A DNA stretch of 64,000 nucleotides from Marinobacter maritimus (GCF_007671675.1 NZ_VCGW01000009.1:16280-80279); one strand, 5' to 3'. Positions 44,662-53,949 are shown, counted from the first letter of the stretch. Made by a program: numbers and translations. Notes: generated by a model not told the origin, from the letters alone.

Positions 44662-45674
44662 GGCGCAGATCCTTCCGCGCGGGGCTGGATTGACGAGGTG
44701 GTTGGTGTCCAGGCGCTGTAAGCCTGAGTCCGGTTGCCCCCTTGTTGTTGCGCGCGCCGCAGTGCGTTGGCGGCGCTTTGCAGGAGGCTGTCGGCATCGT
44801 CGCCAATATTCAGTCCGGCGATACCGGTACTGATGGTCAGGTTCAAACCGTGTGCTTCGAGCAGGGTGCAAAGCCCTGTACGGATCGTTTCCGCCCGGGC
44901 GATGGCTTCATGGGTGGCTATACCCGGTAAAATAACCAGAAACTGCAGGTCCGCCGCCCGGTAATAGGTGTCGAAATCCCGGATCTGGGAGTGCAGAAAG
45001 CGGCCGATTCTGGGTAGGATCGAGCGGATATCCTCATCCGGGTCGTTGTCGCTGGCGTGCGCGTCGAGACCGATCATAATGATGGACATATCGGTTCCCT
45101 CGCGCTCGCTGCGCTGGATTTCCTTATGCAGGTCTGCGGAAAGATATTCGCGACTTGCGGCCTGAGTGAGTTCGTCAGTGCGCCTCAGGGGCGCCAACTG
45201 GCGGGCTTTGTATTCGCGTAGAAATATCAGTACGGCTGAAAGAAGAATGGTCAACAGAAACGCACTGATCATCTGGTGGCGGTCTGCAATACCTTCTGCC
45301 CAGTGAGCGGCGGCCAGCGCCAGAGTCACCATGAAAACGGTTACCAGGGTTGCGATTCCGCGGGGCACCAGAGCAAACGCTACCAGTACAAGTCCGTAAA
45401 GCCAGTGACTGAGAGCCCAGGGGCCCGTCCAGAAACTGGTCGTCAGCAGCAGTATCAGTGCTGCAAAAAACAGTTTTTGAATGGCCGGCCAAGGGCGGGC
45501 TCCGCGCCCGGGATGGAAGCTGCGATCGCTAATAATCACGCCTGCGACAGCTGCGGCACTGGCTGCGGTAAGCGGCTCACCAAACACCGCGCACAGGACG
45601 GCGACGACCAGAAAAAAGGCAAGGCTGGCGCGTGATAGCCGGTTCAGCAAAAATTTTTCGGCCGTTTGGGCCAT
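44658..45674 (-). CDS. Membrane protein with degenerate GGDEF domain (first of a pair)
   Basis: This 338-residue protein has about six membrane segments (first 155 residues) and a GGDEF-like domain from about 163 (RRTDELTQAASREYLSADLH). The signature is AADLQF (240-245), lacking both glycines and the catalytic acid pair, so no cyclase activity is expected. The rest of the fold is kept (ISTGIAGL, LLQSAANALRRAQQQGG), as is the pattern of its neighbour, so the pair probably arose by duplication. The start ATG 45674 follows AAGGACG. It is the first gene of a coupled three-gene operon and is divergent from proA. Confidence 0.83.
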   Translation of the reverse strand: MAQTAEKFLLNRLSRASLAFFLVVAVLCAVFGEPLTAASAAAVAGVIISDRSFHPGRGARPWPAIQKLFFAALILLLTTSFWTGPWALSHWLYGLVLVAFALVPRGIATLVTVFMVTLALAAAHWAEGIADRHQMISAFLLTILLSAVLIFLREYKARQLAPLRRTDELTQAASREYLSADLHKEIQRSEREGTDMSIIMIGLDAHASDNDPDEDIRSILPRIGRFLHSQIRDFDTYYRAADLQFLVILPGIATHEAIARAETIRTGLCTLLEAHGLNLTISTGIAGLNIGDDADSLLQSAANALRRAQQQGGNRTQAYSAWTPTTSSIQPRAEGSAP

Positions 45675-45715
45675 GGTATTCGTCCTTTTTCGGGGTTCCC
45701 ATTGTACCGCAGCGG

Positions 45716-45721
45716 TATAAT
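45716..45721 (+). promoter_or_regulatory. Probable -10 element for the proA series
   Basis: A perfect TATAAT on the plus strand, 87 bases before the proA ATG, in the divergent gap with the GGDEF-like operon. A weaker TACAAT on the minus strand (45701-45706) could serve that operon. The -35 regions are poor for both. Confidence 0.45.
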
Positions 45722-45808
45722 ATCTGTTTGGGGTGCGTACTTGAAACCGGAAAGGTAAAGTTAGCGTCTTAATCCTGAATTCTGATTGAACATACATAAG
45801 GTAAAGGG

Positions 45809-47065
45809 ATGGATATTGCAGCCTATATGACCGAGGTCGGTCAGCAAGCCCGCGCAGCGGCAGCGCTTGTAGCCCGCTCTACGACAGCGACACGGAACCG
45901 CGCGCTGCTGGCCACCGCCGAAGCTCTGGATGCCGCCCGCAGTGAGCTGGCGGCGGCTAATGCCCAGGATCTTACCAGTGGGAAGGAAAGCGGATTGGAT
46001 GCAGCCATGCTGGACCGGCTCGAACTGACGCCTGAGCGTGTTGATACGATGATCGAAGGGCTTCGTCAGGTAGCGTCTTTGCCCGACCCCATCGGTGCGA
46101 TTACCGATATGACCTATCGCCCCTCCGGTATTCAGGTAGGAAAAATGCGCGTGCCCCTGGGGGTTATCGGCATTATCTATGAGTCCCGGCCCAATGTGAC
46201 CGTCGAGGCTGCCAGCCTCTGCCTCAAGTCCGGCAACGCAACGATCCTGCGCGGTGGCTCCGAGTCTATTCATTCCAACCAGGCTATTGCCTTATGTCTG
46301 GCGCGAGGCCTGGCTGAAGCGGGCTTGCCGGAATCGGCCGTGCAGGTTATCAAGACTACCGACCGGGCGGCCGTCGGCGAACTGATTACCATGCCGGAAT
46401 ACGTGGATGTGATTGTGCCCAGAGGCGGTAAGGGCCTGATCGAACGAATCAGCCGGGACGCGCGGGTGCCCGTTATCAAGCACCTTGATGGCGTATGCCA
46501 TGTGTATATCGACAGCCATGCCGATCCTGAAAAGGCATTGAGCGTTGCCGTGAATTCCAAAACTCACCGGTACGGCACCTGCAACACTATGGAAACCCTT
46601 CTGGTGGACAAGGAGATTGCGGCAGACATGCTGGTGCTGTTGGGGCCGGCTTTTATCGAAAAAGGTGTTGAGCTGCGTGGCTGTGAGCAAACCCGGGAAA
46701 TACTCGCCGATATAAACGCTGCCACGGAAGCGGACTGGGAGGAAGAATACCTGGCGCCAGTGCTGGCTATTCGCGTGGTTGATGGGCTGGATGGAGCCAT
46801 CGGGCACATCAATCGTTACAGTTCACAGCATACCGACAGCATCATCACGGAAAACTACACCCGAGCCAGGCGCTTTATTACCGAGGTTGATTCGAGCTCG
46901 GTCATGGTTAACGCATCGACCCGCTTTGCGGATGGGTTCGAGTATGGGCTCGGCGCTGAGATTGGTATCTCTACCGATAAAATACACGCCCGCGGGCCGG
47001 TCGGGCTTGAGGGGCTCACCTCGCAAAAATACGTAGTATTTGGCGATGGACACGTGCGGGCCTGA
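45809..47065 (+). CDS. proA: Gamma-glutamyl phosphate reductase ProA
   Basis: This 418-residue NADPH enzyme makes glutamate semialdehyde in proline synthesis. It is of the aldehyde dehydrogenase fold; the catalytic cysteine lies in HRYGTCNTMETLLV near 250. GVIGIIYESRPNVTVEAA near 115 and IVPRGGKGLI near 203 are conserved. The proB partner is not adjacent; proA heads a series of wall and ribosome genes instead, as in related bacteria. Its stop shares a base with the nadD start. Confidence 0.96.
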   Translation: MDIAAYMTEVGQQARAAAALVARSTTATRNRALLATAEALDAARSELAAANAQDLTSGKESGLDAAMLDRLELTPERVDTMIEGLRQVASLPDPIGAITDMTYRPSGIQVGKMRVPLGVIGIIYESRPNVTVEAASLCLKSGNATILRGGSESIHSNQAIALCLARGLAEAGLPESAVQVIKTTDRAAVGELITMPEYVDVIVPRGGKGLIERISRDARVPVIKHLDGVCHVYIDSHADPEKALSVAVNSKTHRYGTCNTMETLLVDKEIAADMLVLLGPAFIEKGVELRGCEQTREILADINAATEADWEEEYLAPVLAIRVVDGLDGAIGHINRYSSQHTDSIITENYTRARRFITEVDSSSVMVNASTRFADGFEYGLGAEIGISTDKIHARGPVGLEGLTSQKYVVFGDGHVRA

Positions 47066-47721
47066 TGGTGATGCATGTAATTTATGGCGGTACGTTTGAT
47101 CCGGTGCACCATGGTCATCTGCGCCTCGCGCTGGAGGTTAGCGAACGGCTCGGAAACGTGCCGGTCAGTCTGGTGCCCTGCCATGTTCCACCTCACCGTG
47201 GAGAGACTGGAGCAACGGCTGAGCAACGGCTGCGTTTGCTGGAGCTGGCGATTGCCGGAGAAGCTCGCCTGCGCATTGATGATCGTGAGCTGCGCCGTGA
47301 AGGCGCGTCTTATACAGCGGATACGCTGCGCCAACTGCGCAGCGAGCTGGGTGCGGGTGTGCCTCTGGTGATGGTGGTAGGTACGGACGCGTTTGCTGGT
47401 TTTGACCGCTGGAAGGAATGGCGGCAAATTCCCGGCCTCGCCCATATAATTGTTGTGCGTCGCCCTGGTACCGCGCTGGATCCGCAAGGCGAGCCTGCGC
47501 GCCTGGTGGAAGAACGTGGAATTGAGCATGAAACAGACGGAGCCACTGCCCTTTCTGGCCAGGCTTCAGGCCTTATTCTTGAGCTGGACCCGCCCTGGCT
47601 TGATATCTCCGCAACCGGCATTCGCGAGCGCATTGGCGGCGGGCGGTCGCCTCGTTACCTGATGCCCGATGCGGTCTTGGCGGAGATTCAGCGTATGGGG
47701 CTTTATGGGCATGCCCTGTGA
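47065..47721 (+). CDS. nadD: Nicotinate-nucleotide adenylyltransferase NadD
   Basis: This enzyme of about 218 residues adenylates nicotinate mononucleotide in NAD synthesis. The nucleotidyltransferase motif HHGHL lies in YGGTFDPVHHGHLRLA near 7, and the second motif ISATGIRERI near 178 matches ISSTxIR. The ATG at 47065 overlaps the proA stop but has no clear ribosome-binding site, so it may depend on coupling; ATG 47071 is equally possible. The next gene, rsfS, is 81 bases on. Confidence 0.94.
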   Translation: MVMHVIYGGTFDPVHHGHLRLALEVSERLGNVPVSLVPCHVPPHRGETGATAEQRLRLLELAIAGEARLRIDDRELRREGASYTADTLRQLRSELGAGVPLVMVVGTDAFAGFDRWKEWRQIPGLAHIIVVRRPGTALDPQGEPARLVEERGIEHETDGATALSGQASGLILELDPPWLDISATGIRERIGGGRSPRYLMPDAVLAEIQRMGLYGHAL

Positions 47722-47761
47722 CGAACTTTTAGTGTTACAATCGCGTTCGAATATGACTTTT

Positions 47762-47787
47762 CGGGTGGCCATTCCGGCCGGCACCCG
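47762..47787 (+). other. Hairpin before rsfS
   Basis: CGGGTG and CACCCG pair, with an inner GCC/GGC, over 47762-47787. It lies just before the AGGGTAA ribosome-binding site of rsfS. There is no T-run. It may tune translation of rsfS or be incidental. Confidence 0.3.
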
Positions 47788-47802
47788 GACAACAGGGTAA
47801 TT

Positions 47803-48153
47803 ATGCAGGCAGAGCAACTCAAAGATCTGATAGTGAACGCACTTGAAGATGTAAAAGCAAAGGACATCAGTGTTATTGATGTGCGCGATCGTACCAGCGT
47901 TACCGACTTCATGGTTCTGGCATCCGGAACATCCAGTCGGCACGTAAAATCCCTTGCCGATTCTGTTGTGGTTGACGCAAAAGAGCAGGGTGTTCGTGTC
48001 GGCAATGTGGAAGGCGGTGGTGGCAGCGACTGGATTCTTGTGGACATGGGAGACGTTGTTGTTCATGTAATGTTGCCTGCTGCCCGTGAGTTTTACGATC
48101 TGGAGCGCTTCTGGCGCGATGCACCGGATGTCGGTGCTGCGGGCAGCGAGTAA
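47803..48153 (+). CDS. rsfS: Ribosomal silencing factor RsfS
   Basis: This 116-residue protein binds L14 of the large ribosomal subunit and blocks joining of subunits when nutrients are scarce. The family core is visible: IVNALEDVKAKDISVIDVR, then SVTDFMVLASGTSSRHVKSLAD (cited TDFMVLASGTSSRHV), SDWILVDMGDVVVHVM and FYDLERFW. It has a good ribosome-binding site and is followed by rlmH, as in almost all gammaproteobacteria. Confidence 0.96.
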   Translation: MQAEQLKDLIVNALEDVKAKDISVIDVRDRTSVTDFMVLASGTSSRHVKSLADSVVVDAKEQGVRVGNVEGGGGSDWILVDMGDVVVHVMLPAAREFYDLERFWRDAPDVGAAGSE

Positions 48154-48155
48154 CC

Positions 48156-48626
48156 GTGCGGTTGCGTTTGATCTGTGTGGGGCAAAAAATGCCCGACTGG
48201 GTCAGTAAAGGCTACGACGATTATGCGCGTCGTATGCCTCCGGAAATGCCTCTTGATCTGGTAGAAATTGCCATGCCTCATCGTGGTAAAAATCCTGACA
48301 TCGCGAGGCTCATGCAGCGTGAAAGCGAGGCAGTGCTGTCCGCTGCCGGGCCCAGAGACAGAGTTGTCGCGCTGGAGGTTAATGGTCGTCCCTGGTCTAC
48401 TGAAAAACTGGCCAGTCAGCTCGAAAGCTGGCAGCAGGATGGTCGTGACGTGAGTTTCCTCGTAGGCGGGCCAGACGGTCTGGCCGAACCCTGCCGCCAG
48501 CGCGCGGATCAGCAGTGGTCGCTTTCTCCTCTTACCTTGCCCCATCCTCTGGTGCGTATCCTGTTGGCGGAACAGCTTTACAGGGCCTGGTCGATTACCC
48601 GCAACCACCCGTACCACCGGGCCTAG
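48156..48626 (+). CDS. rlmH: 23S rRNA pseudouridine-1915 N3-methyltransferase RlmH
   Basis: This 156-residue SPOUT enzyme methylates pseudouridine 1915 in helix 69 of 23S rRNA on the whole ribosome. The SAM knot is FLVGGPDGL near 107 and LPHPLVRILLAEQLYRAW with the end HPYHRA is invariant. The start is GTG 48156, three bases after the rsfS stop. The length is one residue from the E. coli protein. Confidence 0.97.
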   Translation: MRLRLICVGQKMPDWVSKGYDDYARRMPPEMPLDLVEIAMPHRGKNPDIARLMQRESEAVLSAAGPRDRVVALEVNGRPWSTEKLASQLESWQQDGRDVSFLVGGPDGLAEPCRQRADQQWSLSPLTLPHPLVRILLAEQLYRAWSITRNHPYHRA

Positions 48627-48635
48627 GAACCATCC

Positions 48636-50534
48636 ATGCCGTGGGGTGAATTCAAGGACACTGCCGCCGAGCGCAGGCTATTCCAGCGCCGCGCTGTCGT
48701 CATGCTGGTGATTGTGTTTCTGCTTATGGCAGGGCTAATCGCGCGGATGTACCAGCTTCAGGTTGTAGAGCACGATATTTACACCACTCTTTCCGATAAA
48801 AACCGGGTTCAGGTTCAGTCTGTGCCGCCTCCGCGCGGGCTGGTTTACGACCGGAATCAGGTGTTGCTGGCGGAAAATCGCCCGGTGTTCAGCGTTACCG
48901 TGGTGCCGGAGCGGGTTGGCGGCATGGATGCGACACTGGAACAACTGGTCAGAATTCTCGATGTTTCCGAAGAAGATCTGGAGCGTTTCCAGCGCCGCCT
49001 TCGCGAGCCCCGGCGGCCGTTTCAGGAGATTCCGCTGCGCTACGATCTGACTGAAGACGAGATTGCCCGTTTGGCCGTTCACCGGCACGAATTGCCCGGC
49101 GTGGAAGTGGAAGCAGAACTGGTCCGGTATTATCCCCACAGCGAGCTGACAGCGCACGCGCTGGGGTTTGTTGGCCGCATTAACCGTGATGAGTTGCAGC
49201 GGATCGATCCAACCAACTACGCGGGTACCAACTACATCGGTAAATCCGGTGTCGAACGGTTTTATGAGGGGTTGCTGCATGGAAAGGTCGGTTACCAACA
49301 CGTAGAAACCAACGCCCGAGGCCGTACCCTGAGGGTTCTGGAGCGGGAAAACCCGGTGCCGGGCGAAGATCTGAAGCTGCACATCGACTTGCGATTGCAG
49401 AATCGGGCGCACGAGCTACTCGACGGCCGCCGGGGAGCCATTGTCGCTATTGAGCCCGCAACAGGCGGAATACTTGCTCTTGCGAGCGTTCCCGGTTTTG
49501 ACGCCAATAAATTTGTGACTGGCATCAGCGTGCCGGACTACCGCGAGTTAAGTGAGAGCAAAGACAAGCCTCTTTTCAACCGGGCCCTGCGGGGACAGTA
49601 TCCTCCGGGCTCCACGCTCAAACCCATGCTGGCCATTGCGGCGCTCGATAGTGGTGCTGTAACAAGGGACCACACCATATGGGACCCGGGCCACTTTCAA
49701 ATTAACTCTGCGGGTCGTCGTTGGAGAGACTGGAAGCGAGGAGGGCACGGCTGGGTTGATCTGACCTATGCAATGGCTCAGTCCTGTGACGTCTATTTCT
49801 ATGAAGCGGCAGTGGAAATGGGCGTGGATACCATGGTCAACTATTTGGCTCACTTCGGGTTTGGCGAAGATGCAACCCTCGATGTATCCGGAGCCTTGAG
49901 TGGCCTTTTGCCGTCTCCGGACTGGAAGAGGGCAACGCGGAACGAGCCCTGGTACCCCGGCGACACCGTTAATCTCGGGATCGGTCAGGGTTTTATGCTG
50001 TCTACGCCACTGCAGCTCGCCACGGCGACAGCGCTGATCGCCAATCGGGGAGAGTGGGTTGAGCCGCGACTGCTGAAAGATATTCTGGGAGACCGTGCGC
50101 CAGATGAGTTTTTACCGGAAGAAACTCACGAGCCCCTGAAGCTTAAAGATCCCAGCAACTGGGAGTTTATTGCAGATGCCATGGCCGAAGTGATGCACGG
50201 CGTGAAGGGCACCGCACGTGGCGCTGCCCGGGGCGCGTCTTATAGGATGGCCGGGAAAACCGGCACGGCCCAGGTGTTCAGCCTTGCAGAAGATGAAGAA
50301 TACGATGCCGAAGAGGTTCGGGAGCGGTTACGCGACCATGCCCTGTTTGTTGGCTTTGCGCCGTTGGAGAATCCGCAGATCGCCGTTGCGGTGATTGTCG
50401 AGAACGGAGGCGGCGGCAGCAGTACCGCAGCGCCTGTTGCCCGGGCTCTTTTCGATGCCTGGTTACTGGAGTTTTCTGCGACTGGCGACGGCGCGCTGGT
50501 TAGCAAAACCGATGTTGAGAATGAGGCACGTTGA
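48636..50534 (+). CDS. mrdA: Elongasome transpeptidase PBP2 (MrdA)
   Basis: This 632-residue class B penicillin-binding protein cross-links side-wall peptidoglycan as partner of RodA. It has a membrane anchor at 20-42, a pedestal domain, and a transpeptidase domain with STLK (326-329), the SCD motif in MAQSCDVYFY, and KTGTAQ near 545. Its length and QYPPGSTLKP fit PBP2 rather than PBP3, which is encoded at 896. Its stop overlaps rodA. Confidence 0.97.
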   Translation: MPWGEFKDTAAERRLFQRRAVVMLVIVFLLMAGLIARMYQLQVVEHDIYTTLSDKNRVQVQSVPPPRGLVYDRNQVLLAENRPVFSVTVVPERVGGMDATLEQLVRILDVSEEDLERFQRRLREPRRPFQEIPLRYDLTEDEIARLAVHRHELPGVEVEAELVRYYPHSELTAHALGFVGRINRDELQRIDPTNYAGTNYIGKSGVERFYEGLLHGKVGYQHVETNARGRTLRVLERENPVPGEDLKLHIDLRLQNRAHELLDGRRGAIVAIEPATGGILALASVPGFDANKFVTGISVPDYRELSESKDKPLFNRALRGQYPPGSTLKPMLAIAALDSGAVTRDHTIWDPGHFQINSAGRRWRDWKRGGHGWVDLTYAMAQSCDVYFYEAAVEMGVDTMVNYLAHFGFGEDATLDVSGALSGLLPSPDWKRATRNEPWYPGDTVNLGIGQGFMLSTPLQLATATALIANRGEWVEPRLLKDILGDRAPDEFLPEETHEPLKLKDPSNWEFIADAMAEVMHGVKGTARGAARGASYRMAGKTGTAQVFSLAEDEEYDAEEVRERLRDHALFVGFAPLENPQIAVAVIVENGGGGSSTAAPVARALFDAWLLEFSATGDGALVSKTDVENEAR

Positions 50535-51676
50535 TGGCCACCCGGGAAGTATTCAGTTCAACTGCCAGCAACCCTCTGGGTCGTCCGAGAGGACTGTGGT
50601 CGGCCCTGCATCTGGATCCTATTCTGCTTTTCCTGCTTCTCGCGCTGGTCTCTGCAGGGTTGTTTGTGCTTTACAGCGGCGCAGACCGCAATCTTGATGT
50701 GGTTAAGGCACAAGGTTTGCGTTTCGGTGTTGCCTTCATGGTGATGCTGGTTTTCGCCCAGCTCGACCCCTCTGTATTCCGGCGCTGGGCGCCCTGGCTG
50801 TATGGTCTGGGCCTGCTCGGTTTGATCGCTGTATTGTTTGTTGGTGTGGGCGCTAAAGGTGCGCAGCGCTGGTTGGCGCTGCCCGGGCTGCCACGGTTTC
50901 AGCCGTCAGAGTTTATGAAACTCGCCGTGCCCATGATGGCTGCCTGGTATCTGTCGCGGCATTTTTTGCCCCCGAGGCTCTCCCGCATCGGTATGGGGCT
51001 GGCGATTGTGCTGCTCCCTATGGTCCTGATTGTGAAACAGCCGGATCTCGGAACCTCGCTTCTGGTGGGTATGGCCGGATTGTTCGTCGTGTTTTTTGCG
51101 GGCATGAGCTGGAAGCTGATCAGCGCATTTTTTGTGATGGTTTCCGTCGCTGCGCCGGTAATGTGGTTTTTCGGAATGCGGGACTATCAAAAGCAACGTG
51201 TGCTGACGCTGCTCGACCCTCAGAGTGATCCATTGGGTGCTGGCTGGAACATTATCCAGTCCAAAACCGCCATTGGTTCAGGCGGCTTCGATGGCAAGGG
51301 GTGGCTTCAGGGTACCCAGTCGCATCTTGAGTTTCTTCCTGAAAGCCACACGGATTTCATTGTGGCGGTGTTGGCGGAAGAGTTCGGTTTTATCGGTGTT
51401 CTGGTGCTGCTCAGCGTGTACTTTCTGATTATTCTTCGGTGTCTCTTTATTGCGGCCACCGCTCAGGATTCATTCAGCAGGCTGGTAGCCGGCGCACTGA
51501 CCATGACTTTTTTCATCTATGTGTTTGTAAACGTCGGCATGGTGAGTGGTTTGCTTCCGGTAGTCGGGGTGCCTTTGCCGCTGGTTTCCTACGGCGGAAC
51601 CTCAACCGTCACGCTGATGGCGGCGTTTGGCATACTGATGTCAATACACACCCATCGAAGGATGATCACGGCCTGA
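50534..51676 (+). CDS. rodA: Elongasome glycosyltransferase RodA
   Basis: This 380-residue SEDS polymerase makes glycan strands for the side wall with PBP2. About ten membrane segments are present. SEDS motifs include KQPDLGTSLLVG near 175, FLPESHTDFIVAVLAEEFGF near 275 (in parts: ESHTDFI, AEEFGF), and PLPLVSYGGTSTV near 350. The start is ATG 50534, sharing a base with the mrdA stop; TTG 50531 is less likely. Confidence 0.96.
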   Translation: MATREVFSSTASNPLGRPRGLWSALHLDPILLFLLLALVSAGLFVLYSGADRNLDVVKAQGLRFGVAFMVMLVFAQLDPSVFRRWAPWLYGLGLLGLIAVLFVGVGAKGAQRWLALPGLPRFQPSEFMKLAVPMMAAWYLSRHFLPPRLSRIGMGLAIVLLPMVLIVKQPDLGTSLLVGMAGLFVVFFAGMSWKLISAFFVMVSVAAPVMWFFGMRDYQKQRVLTLLDPQSDPLGAGWNIIQSKTAIGSGGFDGKGWLQGTQSHLEFLPESHTDFIVAVLAEEFGFIGVLVLLSVYFLIILRCLFIAATAQDSFSRLVAGALTMTFFIYVFVNVGMVSGLLPVVGVPLPLVSYGGTSTVTLMAAFGILMSIHTHRRMITA

Positions 51677-51779
51677 TGTCAGGCCGGTAATGGTGATACG
51701 TGCAGGGAACCCGTTACAATGGCACGTGTCGCGATGTTTCATGTGTCTGGCGGCACGTATATCAGAGGGCGTCCCGACA

Positions 51780-52691
51780 GTGATATCAAACTACTTACAT
51801 TTATGGCTGATGGTTTCGGCAGCCTTGGCACTGGCTGGTTGTGCGTCGTCTCCGACATCAGCGCCAGCCGGAACCGACCATTCATCGCGCTATTCGATCA
51901 CTCAGGACAGGGCACCTTCAGGAAACTTTGATGCCTCAGGGCTGTCAGATGCCGTACCTGTTTATCAGAAGCCTGTCAGAGCCGGAAACATGTCGTCTTA
52001 TACAGTATGGGGTAAGCAATACTCTGTCATGGACAGCAATGACGGCTACGTTGCCCGTGGTACAGCGAGTTGGTACGGCGAGAAGTTTCACGGGCACAAA
52101 ACATCCAACGGTGAAACGTTCGACATGTATCAGATGTCGGCAGCACACAAGTCGCTCAGAATTCCCGGATACGCAAGAGTGACCAATCTGGATAATGGCC
52201 GTACAGTGATCGTTCGGGTCAACGACCGGGGGCCGTTTCACGGAGACCGGTTGATTGATTTGTCCTACGCGGCTGCCAAGAAACTGGGCTATCAGTCGCG
52301 CGGAACCGCCCGGGTAGAGGTGGCATCGATTACCGTCAAGCCGGATGGCAGCATGTTCATGGCAGGGCAGCCTTTCGCACTCGATGGGCAGCAGACTGTG
52401 CAGTCTGCTGCTGGGGGTGCTGTCGCCATAAACGATGGACAGGATGCCAACAGCGGCTTGTTTGTTCAGCTGGGTTCGTTCAGCAGTCGTGACCCCGCAG
52501 AAAAACTGCAGGTACGCGCCAGTAGCCTACTCGACAATCCCGTTCGAGTGCGTTCCGTAGATACGGCTTCCGGGCGCTTCCATCGAGTACAGGTTGGCCC
52601 GTTTCAGGATGAAGGCAGTGCGCGCAAGACCCAGAGGCTGCTGGATACAAAAGGGTTTTCGCAGTCAATTGTACTGACCGATTCTCACTGA
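51780..52691 (+). CDS. rlpA: Lytic transglycosylase lipoprotein RlpA
   Basis: This protein of about 303 residues is an outer-membrane lipoprotein that cuts glycan strands lacking stem peptides. It has a lipobox (LALAGC) near residue 21, a double-psi beta-barrel domain at about 90-190 with the catalytic residues in SNGETFD and RVNDRGPF, and a C-terminal SPOR domain (FVQLGSFSSRDPAEKLQ, VRSVDTASGRFHRVQVGPF in parts) that binds naked septal glycan. The start is uncertain: GTG 51780 gives a normal signal peptide and has AGAGGG 10 bases away. Confidence 0.93.
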   Translation: MISNYLHLWLMVSAALALAGCASSPTSAPAGTDHSSRYSITQDRAPSGNFDASGLSDAVPVYQKPVRAGNMSSYTVWGKQYSVMDSNDGYVARGTASWYGEKFHGHKTSNGETFDMYQMSAAHKSLRIPGYARVTNLDNGRTVIVRVNDRGPFHGDRLIDLSYAAAKKLGYQSRGTARVEVASITVKPDGSMFMAGQPFALDGQQTVQSAAGGAVAINDGQDANSGLFVQLGSFSSRDPAEKLQVRASSLLDNPVRVRSVDTASGRFHRVQVGPFQDEGSARKTQRLLDTKGFSQSIVLTDSH

Positions 52692-52727
52692 GCGTCAGGC
52701 CACACATAAAAACACACTTAACGACGA

Positions 52728-53918
52728 ATGAATGGACCCATGGCACTAAAATCAGTTTTTCGTTCTCTTTCCTTTATCTCAGCGTCTCTCGCGTTTGTGT
52801 TGATGCTTTCAGTATCAACCAAGGCCATGTCCCAGACAGTGCTGATTCCGTCTCCTCCGCAGATCGCTGGTAGCTCTTACGTGCTCATGGACCCGAAAAG
52901 TGGTCGTATTATTATGGAGCAGAACAGCAACGAGCGGCTGCCACCGGCAAGTCTGACCAAAATGATGACGGCTTACATTGTCGAGCGTGAGCTGGACGAG
53001 GGTCGGATCAATATGTCCGACATGGTCCCCATCAGCGTTAAAGCCTGGAAAACAGAAGGGTCTCGAACGTTCGTTAAAGAGGGCACCAGCGTATCCGTAG
53101 AGGATCTCCTCAAAGGCGTTATCATCCAGTCCGGTAATGATGCTTCAGTTGCTCTGGCGGAGTTTGTTGCCGGCAGTGAGGGGGCGTTCGTTGATATCAT
53201 GAACCAGCAGGCTCAGTTGTTGGGTATGAAGGACTCCCACTTCGAGAATGCTACAGGCCTACCTGCTCCTGATCACTTCTCCACCGCGTATGATCTGGCC
53301 GTTCTGGCCCGTGCAATCATTAATGATTACCCGGAAAACTATCCGATCTACGCGGAGAAGCATTTTACTTACAACAACATTCGGCAGCCTAACCGCAACA
53401 GCTTGCTGTGGCGCGATGACAGTGTTGATGGCCTGAAAACCGGCCATACGGAAGAAGCCGGGTATTGCCTTGTAGCATCAGCGAAACGCAACGATACGCG
53501 CTTCATTGCCACGGTTATGGGCACCAGCAGTTCACAGTCCCGGTCCCAGGAAATTCAGAAAATGCTGAACTACGGCTTCCGCTACTTCGAGAGCGAGCGG
53601 TTGTTCCGCGCCGGGCAGGAGCTGATAGAAGCCAAGGTATGGGGTGGTCAGTCAGATCAGCTCTCTGTCGGCATGCTTGAAGACGCTTTTGTGACCATTC
53701 CTCGCGGATCCCGCGACAGCCTGCAGTCCACCATAGATCTTGATTCGGTCATCAAGGCGCCGGTTAAGGCTGGTGATGAGTTGGGGCGCGTGAAAGTGTC
53801 GTTTAACGGTGAGGTGTTGATAGATCAGCCCGTACTGGCACTCACGGATGTCCCCGAAGGCGGTCTGTTCAAACGCATCTGGGATGCTATCAAGCTGTTT
53901 TTTATTCAGTTATTTTAG
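52728..53918 (+). CDS. dacA: D-alanyl-D-alanine carboxypeptidase (PBP5/6 type)
   Basis: This 396-residue periplasmic enzyme trims the terminal D-alanine from pentapeptides. A signal peptide ends near residue 36, the active-site serine is in PASLTKMM near 75, SGN is in IQSGNDAS near 132, and KTG is in LKTGHTEEAGY near 238. The C-terminal amphipathic helix (FKRIWDAIKLFFIQLF) anchors it to the membrane. ATG 52728 and ATG 52740 are both possible starts. It follows rlpA, as in Pseudomonas-like genomes. Confidence 0.95.
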   Translation: MNGPMALKSVFRSLSFISASLAFVLMLSVSTKAMSQTVLIPSPPQIAGSSYVLMDPKSGRIIMEQNSNERLPPASLTKMMTAYIVERELDEGRINMSDMVPISVKAWKTEGSRTFVKEGTSVSVEDLLKGVIIQSGNDASVALAEFVAGSEGAFVDIMNQQAQLLGMKDSHFENATGLPAPDHFSTAYDLAVLARAIINDYPENYPIYAEKHFTYNNIRQPNRNSLLWRDDSVDGLKTGHTEEAGYCLVASAKRNDTRFIATVMGTSSSQSRSQEIQKMLNYGFRYFESERLFRAGQELIEAKVWGGQSDQLSVGMLEDAFVTIPRGSRDSLQSTIDLDSVIKAPVKAGDELGRVKVSFNGEVLIDQPVLALTDVPEGGLFKRIWDAIKLFFIQLF

Positions 53919-53949
53919 TGAGGGCGAACGGGCCCGGGAGTGAAGCGGC

